Assembly: GCA_030642425.1 (NCBI GenBank)
Contig: DAOWNU010000016.1
Span: forward strand, 1-11,634
Length of the DNA: 11,634 bases
Source of the DNA: a bacterium
GTDB taxonomy: Bacteria > UBP14 > UBA6098
Direction: 5' to 3'
Part shown: positions 1 through 6,900 of the stretch, piece after piece
How positions within the stretch are numbered: the first letter of the stretch is position 1
Layout of the letters: each line of letters begins with the position of its first letter
Made by a program: the position numbers and the translations under genes
Notes under the pieces: generated by a model
Told to the model about the DNA's origin: nothing
Seen by the model: the letters and a program-made list of their open reading frames with translations, nothing else
Databases searched by the model: none

Positions 1-12
1 CAGGGACCTCAT

Positions 13-36
13 GTCGAGCGAGACGCTCGACCTTTT
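13..36 (+). terminator. Perfect hairpin followed by a T-run
   Basis: GTCGAGCG (13-20) and CGCTCGAC (24-31) form a perfect 8-bp GC-rich stem around the loop AGA, followed by CTTTT and AT-rich sequence. This fits a Rho-independent terminator for a plus-strand gene lying left of the window. The T-run is short and no gene end is visible, so it could instead be a dispersed palindromic repeat. On the minus strand there is no T-run after the stem, so it is a poor intrinsic terminator for the propeller gene ending at 169. From 37 to 168 I see only AT-rich sequence without a clear signal. Confidence 0.45.
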
Positions 37-168
37 AAATGTAATAAATCAAATACTATAAGACACTTAGCTTTTGTTGAGATAGCGGTGCTTTTAACAA
101 ATAGTTATTGATAATCATGGACCATATTTCTGTTTGCCGGGGCTATTTTGTATGTCTCATTCTATACT

Positions 169-1353
169 TCATCGCATCAATACTGCCTTTGCGGGCGTGG
201 AATTTGTTCCTTTAACCTTCACGAGATATATGCCGGAAGGGATATTTTTTCCCGGCGACCAGATGCCGGGAATTTCTATCTCGTCCACAACACGGCCCGC
301 GGTGTTGAAAATTTTCGCGCGCCCTTTTGGGCCGTCGATCCGGCAGGCGGAGTTGAATGGATTAGGATATGTGGAGATTGCGATAGCCCCGGGCAATTTT
401 TCCCGCTCCTCCACCGACTGAAATAGGCTTATGTCGAAGACGTTAACCCTTGCCCACAGGCCCACGAGCCATGCACGGGGATAGTCGAGAAAAATATCGG
501 TTAGTTCGGAACCGAGGACGTAATATCCAACCTCGGCAATCGCCGACGGGTTCGAGATGTCGATTATTCTCAAACCGCTGGCTCCGCATGCGAGAAAGGC
601 ATAGATGCCGTCCACTTCGATATCCAGCACGTTATCGGGGGCGACCCAGGAGCCGAGCTCCTCGATACTGTCGCCCAGATGTCTGTAAATCATTAGTTCT
701 TCGTCGGTTCCGATAAATATTCTATTGTATCGGTCGATACAAACCGACCTAACATATTCCTCTAAACCGAAATATCTATTATCGGATACGGGAAACGCGG
801 GGTTGGAAATATCGACAATCGAAAGCCCGTAATGGTCTTCGGCAAGATATGAGTAGGGCGGTTTCACAAAAATTCCCGACGCGCCGAATACATCGGGAAA
901 AACGCCGATTTCGACCGGCGCCGCTGGAACGGAGACGTCGATAATGCTGAATTTGCCGCCGGTCGCATAAACAGTATCCCCGATAGCGAAACATCTCTCG
1001 ATTTGGGCGTCGCTCGCAAGTTCGCCGAGAATCTCGATGTCCGAGGGAACTGTGGGATCAAGAATGCGCAATGTGCTGTCGGAACATGCCATTGCAACAT
1101 AATCCCCCACTGTCGCAATCCCGGTGGCATCGCCGGGAAGAAAAAGATAACCCGAAGAAGCGATGCTCGATGGATTTGTAACATCGAGTATCTGCAGGCC
1201 GCCGCTGGAATTTGCGAGGAAGGCGACATTGCCCTCGACAGCAATTCCGAGCGGCGAGCATGGTGTGAATCGTCCGAGCAGGCAGACATTCAGGCTGTCC
1301 GCGCCGAATAATAATACAGGTAATGACAGTGCGACAATCCAGATTTTTTTCAT
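169..1353 (-). CDS. Secreted LVIVD-repeat beta-propeller protein with T9SS-like C-terminal sorting domain
   Basis: A predicted extracellular or surface protein of 394 residues. The N-terminus is a typical signal peptide: MKK, a hydrophobic core (IWIVALSLPVLLFG), then A-D. The body holds about six to seven repeats of roughly 40-45 residues with the pattern 'AFLA...GLQILDVTNPSSI' and 'SIVDISNPAFP', which is the LVIVD repeat of bacterial surface beta-propellers. The last 70 or so residues carry YPNPFN, then an IFN-x-x-G strand, W-S-P-G, and SGIYLVKVKG, matching the C-terminal sorting domain used by type IX secretion or its look-alikes. The family has no known enzymatic role; binding or envelope attachment is inference. 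I prefer the ATG at 1353 because the signal peptide begins there. An in-frame ATG at 1368 would add GSKV-like residues and has no ribosome binding site. It lies 36 nt downstream of the small membrane protein and is probably the last gene of that operon. Confidence 0.85.
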   Translation of the reverse strand: MKKIWIVALSLPVLLFGADSLNVCLLGRFTPCSPLGIAVEGNVAFLANSSGGLQILDVTNPSSIASSGYLFLPGDATGIATVGDYVAMACSDSTLRILDPTVPSDIEILGELASDAQIERCFAIGDTVYATGGKFSIIDVSVPAAPVEIGVFPDVFGASGIFVKPPYSYLAEDHYGLSIVDISNPAFPVSDNRYFGLEEYVRSVCIDRYNRIFIGTDEELMIYRHLGDSIEELGSWVAPDNVLDIEVDGIYAFLACGASGLRIIDISNPSAIAEVGYYVLGSELTDIFLDYPRAWLVGLWARVNVFDISLFQSVEEREKLPGAIAISTYPNPFNSACRIDGPKGRAKIFNTAGRVVDEIEIPGIWSPGKNIPSGIYLVKVKGTNSTPAKAVLMR

Positions 1354-1389
1354 AACTTTTGATCCCATATATAATTAGATGAAATTCAA

Positions 1390-1731
1390 TTACACATTGT
1401 CTCTCTTAACATCATCCCCGAAGAACACCAATAAGACAGCCGTGAATATCGTCAAAAAAATCAAAAAATATTTCCCGTTGGCCGCGATAAAACCCAGAAC
1501 CACAAAGTCTATCAAATCCAGAATCCCGGATAATACATCGCCGGACGCGGTTCCGGCGGCGAGCCAACCGATAACATCCATAAGAAGCAGCAGGAAAACA
1601 AGCATAATAATCAAGGTTATAACGATACTGAAAAATGACTTTATTAGCTTGCCAAATAAGGACTTACTAAAAAATCTCCGCCGGTTATCGACAGGAGAAT
1701 TACCGTCCTGTTTGAGTGTGGGCAAAATCAA
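1390..1731 (-). CDS. Small three-helix membrane protein (unknown family), TTG start
   Basis: A predicted inner-membrane protein of 113 residues; I do not recognise the family. A charged N-terminus (NRRRFFSK at about 16-23) is followed by three hydrophobic segments at about 34-56, 67-84 and 87-105, and it ends with a short polar tail. The frame is open further upstream, but that part is arginine-rich and merely shadows the methyltransferase gene. The likely start is the TTG at 1731-1729: AGGAG sits five bases upstream, and the TTG overlaps the pcm stop codon (TTGA). This suggests translational coupling to pcm. The coupling hints at a shared envelope role, but no function can be given. The start is an inference from the binding site and overlap; the ORF end and hydrophobic pattern are read directly. 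Confidence 0.65.
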   Translation of the reverse strand: MILPTLKQDGNSPVDNRRRFFSKSLFGKLIKSFFSIVITLIIMLVFLLLLMDVIGWLAAGTASGDVLSGILDLIDFVVLGFIAANGKYFLIFLTIFTAVLLVFFGDDVKRDNV

Positions 1732-2447
1732 TTTTTCTCCTGCGCCTCGCCGGTCATCGGAACAAAACGCACCGGTATAATGTCCTCGATAAGCGTGCCG
1801 GTTTTCGTTTTTGTAACCGTTTTCAACTCCTGATAGAATTTGCCGACCGGTATAACGAGCCTGCCCCCGACAGCCAGCTGCTCTACCAGCGGTTCGGGGA
1901 TATGCTCCGGCGCGGCGGTGACAATAATCGCGTCGAATGGCGCGTGCTCCGGCCAGCCCCGGTAACCGTCGCCGCATTTTACGAAAACGTTGTCGTAGCC
2001 GAGCGTATCGAGAATTGCGCTCGCGCGGTCGGCGAGTATATCGATTATTTCAATCGTGAAAACGGAATCGACTATTGCCGCGAGAACCGCCGCCTGATAT
2101 CCGCTCCCCGTGCCGATCTCGAGGACTACGCTCGAAGAATCCACGTTCGCCAATTCGGTTATCAGGGCGACAATGAACGGCTGGCTGATAGTCTGGTCTT
2201 CCCCGATAGACAGGGGATGATCGGCGTAGGCCTGACTGCGGTAAGGTTCGATAACAAACCGGTGTCTCGGAACGGATCGCATTGCATTAAGGACACCTTC
2301 GTCGTTCACGCCGCGATTCTTTATTGTCCTGTCCACCATGCGATTACGCTCATTACTTCGAGTAGTATCTGACATATCGTCCCCAATTAACGATGTAATT
2401 ATAATTATAACAAAGAGAAAAATCGTTACCAAACTAATCCTTTCCAT
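1728..2447 (-). CDS. pcm: Protein-L-isoaspartate O-methyltransferase with N-terminal hydrophobic segment
   Basis: Methylates L-isoaspartyl (and D-aspartyl) residues with S-adenosylmethionine, starting repair of aged proteins. Family marks, numbered from the ATG at 2447 (239 residues): MVDRTIKNRGVND (37-49), AMRSVPRHRFV (55-65), PLSIGEDQTISQP (78-90), and SAM motif I LEIGTGSGYQ (109-118), with later strands ending in GGRLVIPVG. Unlike E. coli Pcm (about 208 residues, cytosolic), this version begins with MERIS and then a run of about 17 hydrophobic residues, so it may be membrane-anchored or exported. AAGGGC precedes the ATG at 2447. A second in-frame ATG at 2375 has GGGGA four bases upstream and would give a normal-sized soluble enzyme of 215 residues. 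Longer starts at 2474 and 2501 are less likely. The gene overlaps the DUF1844 gene by 14 nt and the downstream membrane-protein gene by TTGA. Confidence 0.9.
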   Translation of the reverse strand: MERISLVTIFLFVIIIITSLIGDDMSDTTRSNERNRMVDRTIKNRGVNDEGVLNAMRSVPRHRFVIEPYRSQAYADHPLSIGEDQTISQPFIVALITELANVDSSSVVLEIGTGSGYQAAVLAAIVDSVFTIEIIDILADRASAILDTLGYDNVFVKCGDGYRGWPEHAPFDAIIVTAAPEHIPEPLVEQLAVGGRLVIPVGKFYQELKTVTKTKTGTLIEDIIPVRFVPMTGEAQEKN

Positions 2448-2772
2448 TTTCGCCCTTTGGAATATTTTCTTCATCCTCAGTTTGTGGCCTTTTTCCCACA
2501 CGGTTTTCCGCGCGGATTATCGCTACCTGCAACTCCGCAATGAGGTTAGAGAGAACCTGCTCCTCCTGAACCGTAAGATTGCTCTCGGTCTTCTCGTGGA
2601 GAACGATTATCATATCCATTATCCGGCGCGCGGCCGCAAGATCGACATGGGCCTCTCCAGAAACCGGATCGCCGGACAATCCCAGTTGCAGCCGGACCAA
2701 TTCCCTGAGCATCACGAGCAGATCGAAAAATACCATGCCCGATTCGGTCGCCTTTAAACGTTCTTCGTCCAT
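2434..2772 (-). CDS. DUF1844 domain-containing protein
   Basis: A 112-residue, mostly helical, probably cytosolic protein. It matches my memory of the DUF1844 family: an N-terminal 'F-x-x-L' helix around 14-30, an LG-containing turn at about 30, then DLAAARRIMDMIIVL (44-58), HEKTESNLT (59-67), and EEQVLSNLIAELQ (70-82). The tail after about residue 92 is acidic and lysine-rich and looks disordered. DUF1844 proteins occur in many bacteria, and I know of no established function. AAAGGGAG lies six bases before the ATG, so the start is well supported. It is the first gene of the minus-strand operon with pcm. The family assignment is from pattern memory, not a search. Confidence 0.8.
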   Translation of the reverse strand: MDEERLKATESGMVFFDLLVMLRELVRLQLGLSGDPVSGEAHVDLAAARRIMDMIIVLHEKTESNLTVQEEQVLSNLIAELQVAIIRAENRVGKRPQTEDEENIPKGENGKD

Positions 2773-2899
2773 TGAATTCTCCCTTTAAAAAATTCTGGTT
2801 ATAGTGCGATTTAGTTGGTTATATTTCCCTTTTCTTCATATACAACATATTACAATACAAAGCAATACGCTGAAAAAGAGTTTTAAGTATTCAGAGATA

Positions 2900-3142
2900 A
2901 ATCCAAATGTCAAAGCTCAAATGTCACCGAACGCCCGGTGGCGAAATCAAATCCAAAGCTCAAATGTCAAAACCCGCGCAATCCCTATTTTGTCATTCAG
3001 GGCTTAATCCGGAATCCAATGTGTGGTGTGGTAGGGCTTTTTTGCCTTTTACCTTTTGCCTATTACCTATTACCTTTTGCCTTATTCATTTGTCATTTGG
3101 GCTTTGAGCTTCATTTGGCATTTGGATTTTGGCATTTGACAT
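2900..3142. repeat. Degenerate heptamer-repeat element with opposed arms and a central palindrome
   Basis: The left arm reads in consecutive 7-mers AATCCAA, ATGTCAA, AGCTCAA, ATGTCAC (2900-2927) and, after a small CGCC/GGCG hairpin (2932-2943), AATCCAA, AGCTCAA, ATGTCAA (2950-2970). The right arm runs TTTGCCT, TTTACCT, TTTGCCT, ATTACCT, ATTACCT, TTTGCCT (3041-3082), then TATTCAT, TTGTCAT, TTGGGCT, TTGAGCT (3083-3110). After a 4-nt slip it continues TTGGCAT, TTGGATT, TTGGCAT, TTGACAT (3115-3142). The right-arm units TTGACAT, TTGAGCT and TTGGATT are exact complements of left-arm units, so the arms face each other. A GTCATTC...GGAATCC sequence sits between them. Similar short tandem heptamers are known in some cyanobacteria; relatedness here is not shown. 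Confidence 0.7.
2992..3017 (+). repeat. Dispersed palindromic repeat, copy 1 (GTCATTC...GGAATCC)
   Basis: GTCATTC, then a degenerate AGGGCTTA core, then ATCCGGAATCC. Compared with the reverse complement of the copy at 3866-3893, about 23 of 27 positions agree. The left half of the palindrome is decayed here (ATTCAGG against CCGGAAT), so it would form only an imperfect hairpin. It sits in the centre of the heptamer element. From memory, sequences of the type GTCATTCCGGACT...ATCCGGAATCC occur as intergenic repeats in many unrelated bacterial genomes. Confidence 0.6.
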
Positions 3143-3221
3143 TATCTCCATAGACACGTAAAGGGTTTTGTGAACAATTGATAAATTTACAAACCACCTT
3201 TTTTACACAGGAACCTAAATC

Positions 3222-3797
3222 CTATATTATCGGCCTCATCTTCCAGGCCTTTTCCGATATGCGACGCATCTCGGTGCGATACTGCATAATCACAACCTCC
3301 GCCAATTCCGAAGGATCGACGTTGTATTCCCGAAGGCCGTGAAAACCGTATCCCGGGGCAGAATCGATAAACACGCCGAGGTGTATCTTTGTGGAAACAA
3401 GAGTGCTTCCGGCGGCGGTCAGGCTTAGTCGATTCTCGCCATCGAAAAGGTCGTCCCCGAGACGGGTAAGCTGATTGTCGTTATAGCGCACCCGGTGAAG
3501 AAGTTTTTCTTCGAGTATCGAGACAAGGACATACTGCCGAAGCACCGTCTCACCGAGACTGCTCTGGAAATGCTCGATAACGAAATGCAGCATATCTCCT
3601 GCGGGGAAATCCTGATTATGCATGATACTGTCGATATCGATCCACCGCTCCGGCGGAACACTGAACTGACCGATAAAGGATACTATCGAATCGCCGAGCA
3701 GTCCGAAATTCCTGAGCGCCCAGTGGGGCAGCATCTCGTCGCCGGACAAGGCCCTTTTTTCTGTCAACAGTTTGAAAGCCATTTTTGTAAGGCTCAT
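3222..3797 (-). CDS. DUF366 family protein
   Basis: A soluble protein of 191 residues with no signal peptide or membrane segment. It follows the DUF366 pattern as I remember it: PHWALRNFGLLGDSIVSFIG (24-43), a strand ending WIDIDS (52-57), DMLHFVIEHF (68-77), a helix with LVSILEEKL (91-99), RLGDDLF (112-118), NRLSLTAAG (122-130), the IHLGVFID strand (138-145), and GLREY (154-158) near a C-terminal helix. The family is best known from archaea and scattered bacteria, and its function is not established as far as I know. GGGAG lies five bases upstream of the ATG at 3797, so the start is good. It stands alone, with repeat-rich spacers on both sides, so neighbours say nothing about its job. The family assignment needs a profile search. 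Confidence 0.78.
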   Translation of the reverse strand: MSLTKMAFKLLTEKRALSGDEMLPHWALRNFGLLGDSIVSFIGQFSVPPERWIDIDSIMHNQDFPAGDMLHFVIEHFQSSLGETVLRQYVLVSILEEKLLHRVRYNDNQLTRLGDDLFDGENRLSLTAAGSTLVSTKIHLGVFIDSAPGYGFHGLREYNVDPSELAEVVIMQYRTEMRRISEKAWKMRPII

Positions 3798-3814
3798 AAT
3801 AACTCCCTGTAATA

Positions 3815-3941
3815 AATCCTAATAAAGCCCTAATGTCAAATGCCTAATTCCACCATCCCATCCCCGCTGGATTCCGGATCGAGTCCGGAATGACAATCGC
3901 GTGGATTTGACATTTACCCATTACCTTTTTACCTTTTACCT
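3815..3941. repeat. Second heptamer-repeat element upstream of the DUF366 gene
   Basis: Left arm 7-mers: AATCCTA (3815-3821), a 4-nt slip, then AGCCCTA, ATGTCAA, ATGCCTA, ATTCCAC (3826-3853). Right arm: TTGACAT, TTACCCA, TTACCTT, TTTACCT, TTTACCT (3907-3941). The arms again have complementary character (ATGTCAA against TTGACAT) and enclose the palindrome at 3871-3891. It is a shorter cousin of the element at 2900-3142, sharing unit types, slips and layout. It fills nearly the whole spacer between the DUF366 gene and the end of the large GGDEF/ATPase gene, and its right end reaches within 8 nt of that gene's stop. Confidence 0.65.
3866..3893 (-). repeat. Dispersed palindromic repeat, copy 2, perfect hairpin
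   Basis: ATTCCGGA (3871-3878) pairs perfectly with TCCGGAAT (3884-3891) around a 5-nt loop. Read on the minus strand it is GTCATTCCGGACT...ATCCGGAATCC, inverted relative to copy 1. It lies 55 nt after the stop of the large minus-strand gene, so the hairpin could also mark or protect that mRNA's 3' end. There is no T-run directly after the stem, so intrinsic termination is not supported. Confidence 0.6.
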
Positions 3942-3948
3942 CTTCATG

Positions 3949-6900
3949 TTATAGCAGCGATTTCGCCATACCCCCGACGTTCTTGCCGCCCGATTTTGCG
4001 ATTATTTTCAGCGCCCTTTTCGCGGCGTCTGTGCCGAGCCTGCCCAGTGCCCTTACACTTTCCAGCCTGAGATTATCCGGCAGGTTCTTGCCGAAAAAAC
4101 CCGCCGATTTTGAAATACTCACAAGTGTTTCATACACTTCGGGCGTATCGAAATTGCCCAAAGCCCGAATCGAAACAAGCCCAAAGGCGGTATCGGGAAG
4201 TTTTTTTAGCAAAGAATCTCTGGTGCAATTGCCGAGAAGATCGGGCAGAAGAGCGCTTAGATGCAGCCTTCCTATCGCATAAGCCGCCGTCATCCGAATC
4301 GAATTTTCGTCGCTGCCAAAAGCAGATTTTGCGGCACTGTTCACAACATCCTGTGAAAAACGAGACATTGCCTCTATTGTCGCTTCCCGCACAGAAACCG
4401 CGGGATGAGTGAGAAGAGAAGCGATCCTTTCCTGAACGGCCGGAACATCCTTGAAAACGTCCGCCACGGAGACGAATTTGCATATCGAGACGGTTTCCCG
4501 ATCGCTTTCGAGAGTCTTTGTAAAAGCTTCTCGCCCCTGCGGCTCTATTTTTTGGAGTATCATCGCGAGAAGCCTAATTAAATTGCTATCTTCACTTGAA
4601 ACAATGGCCTTTTGACAGGAGTCTATCGCCTTCTCTCCAGCCTTTACAAGGTTTTGAGCGGCCCTTGCCTTTGTCAATTTGTCCGTGCTGCTCAGGTCCG
4701 CTATCCAGTTCTGGATAGGCGACAACTCGCCGAAAATACTGCTGTCTTTGAATTCCTTCCTGCTAATTTCCGATATCTCCCCAAATTCCGTTTCTATCGG
4801 CTCTTTCTTAGGCTCCCCGGCTTCGGCAACGGGTTGTTTTTCTCCCTTTGTTTCAGCCGCACCGCCCACGGGAGATCCCGCCGGCGCGCGCTCCTCCGCC
4901 GGAATATATCCGGAAAGATTCTGCAGAACCGCAAGGAGTTTTTCTGTGGAATTCTCCGAAGCTCCACCTTCGCGCATGGTCTTAACCAGTTCGGCGCTTT
5001 CCTCTTTAAAATCGTCTATCAAAGATTTGATATTATCCAGAGCTTGCCGCGTAAGTTCGACACTCGCGCTATCCCCCGTTTTTTCCGGCGTCTCGACCAC
5101 GACGCTGTCGCCCCCAAGAATCACCTTTCTCTCCCCCATTGCGATATGTGTTTTGTGGTTGGGTTTGGTGTGTTGTAATTTTTTCTCTTCGATTATTTGA
5201 TCCCAGCCATCCACAACGTTTTCCGGCTTTTCCTTGAAAATAACCAGAAAATCGTCCAATTCTATCTTTGTAAGGCCCCGGATCAACACTATGCCCTGAA
5301 GATTATAGGGGTTCAACAAATTATAGAACTCGTTTGCGAGGTGCGGATCCGCCTGTTCCGGCCCGGGCATCTGGCCGTTGACAAGTATCGCCTCCCGTGT
5401 GATTGAAAATGTCAACGCCTCGGTTTTTGAAAAGAACCCGGAAATCCCATCGAAAGCGCGGGTTATAGCCTTCTCGACATTCTCGTTCTCGCGCGGGTAT
5501 AGCCTGAGTGCCTGAATCGAAACCTTCACATTCCGAAAGGCCTTTATCGCCCTTCCGATATCTTCCATTTCCAGTGTGCTTTCTTTTGCCATATCGTCGA
5601 TAAAGGCGCGCCTTTGCAGCATCCTGCGCGTGGCCTCGGGAATTCGGGCCTGTGCAACCCTCTCCCTCGACTGCATAATAAGCTCCGCCGCCTTGTCCCA
5701 GCGTTCGGCCTGCTGAAAATGATGTGCCAGCTTGCCGATAACCTCATCCTCGCGTCCGGGATTCAGTTCGATCTCGAGTTCCGCAATATCGAGGTGAACG
5801 TTTTTTCGTTCCTGCTCGTCCCAGAGGGAATAGAATGTCTTTCGCGTCGATTCCGAGTTGAAAGAAAAATCCGCCTCCTCGCCGGGAACTTCGTGAATAA
5901 TATCCGCCTGCCTCGAACGCTCGAGGGCGTCCAGCGCCACATGTTCGTCCACTTCCGCGAGCTTGGAAAGCAGTTTGATATCGAACGTCTCGCCAATCGC
6001 CGCGGCCTGTTTCAGTATCTTTTTGTCATCTTCGGAAAGTTTTTCGGCGCGCTCGGAAAGCAGTTCGGACAGGGATTTCGGCAGGTCTTCGGAAGAAAAA
6101 GATTTCGTTATCCAGTCGGCGCCGTCATATTCGATAAGCCCCCGCTCAATCAGCAGTTTTAGAAGCTCCTCGATAAAAAGCGGATTGCCGCCGGACCTTT
6201 CGGTCAATATATCGAGATTCTCCATCGGATAATCGATACGACCGGTTATCTCGTAAAGCATCCCCGCAATATCTTTCGCGGTTAGCGGGGGTATTTTCAG
6301 GCGCGTGATTTCGGCGATTTGCGCCGTTCGGGCCATTCCCCCTAAAAAGTGCATCATATTATTTTCAAATTCGGATTCGGAAGAGGCGTTTATTGCGAAT
6401 ACAAGATCGATTTCGCTCTGGGGGAATTCAGTCATAAAAGAATCGAGAAATCCGAGCGATGTTGTGTCCACCGACTGGGCGTTATCGATAACGATGAGCT
6501 GGCGGCCTTTGCGCAGTATGCCGAAAAGTATCTTGTTTAGGGCCTTGAATATCAGCGTATCCACGTTTTCGCCGGCCCGGCCGGTGCGACCGGTGCCGTT
6601 AAAATCTTCCCCGGGCGGATCGGGTAATTCGGCCAGTTCGGGGATGTTTTTCGTCAATTCCTTTTTTTCCTCGAACGTGAACTCGCCGGCTATCTCGGTG
6701 AGAAGAACCGGATCGCGGCGCAGTTTTTCTCCAAAGGCCTTGATTAAGGCGATATACGGTCGGGAGCTTTCCGGCTGACCCGCTGCGAAAATTACTCCGT
6801 GGCCCATCTGTTCTGCGATCTTGCGCAATTCGTTGAGAATTCTGGTTTTTCCGGAGCCTCTGGGGCCGAAAATTACCGGCAGCTCGGGGACGGAATTCTC

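Larger units (their letters stand above)
2773..3221. other. Gene-free spacer between the DUF366 and DUF1844 genes
   Basis: About 450 nt with no credible gene; short open frames here have no ribosome binding site and consist of repeat translation. The stretch nearest DUF1844 (2773-2890) is AT-rich and must hold the promoter of that minus-strand operon. The best candidates I see are weak (a TATAAC hexamer on the minus strand near 2800, without a good -35). The part from 2900 to 3142 is a degenerate 7-nt repeat element, described separately. From 3150 to 3221, just downstream of the DUF366 stop, I see no clear terminator. Confidence 0.7.

Noticed and set aside
1379..1780. 133-codon plus-strand open frame (basic protein)
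   Set aside because: Antisense to the three-helix membrane protein; the coupled start and hydrophobic segments favour the minus strand.
1716..2372. 218-codon plus-strand open frame
   Set aside because: Antisense to pcm, whose SAM motif and family signatures are clear; no ribosome binding site.
2900..3142. CRISPR array
   Set aside because: Units are 7 nt, degenerate and without unique spacers of 25-40 nt.
2804..3153. Short plus-strand frames in the spacer after DUF1844
   Set aside because: They are translations of the 7-nt repeats with no start signals.
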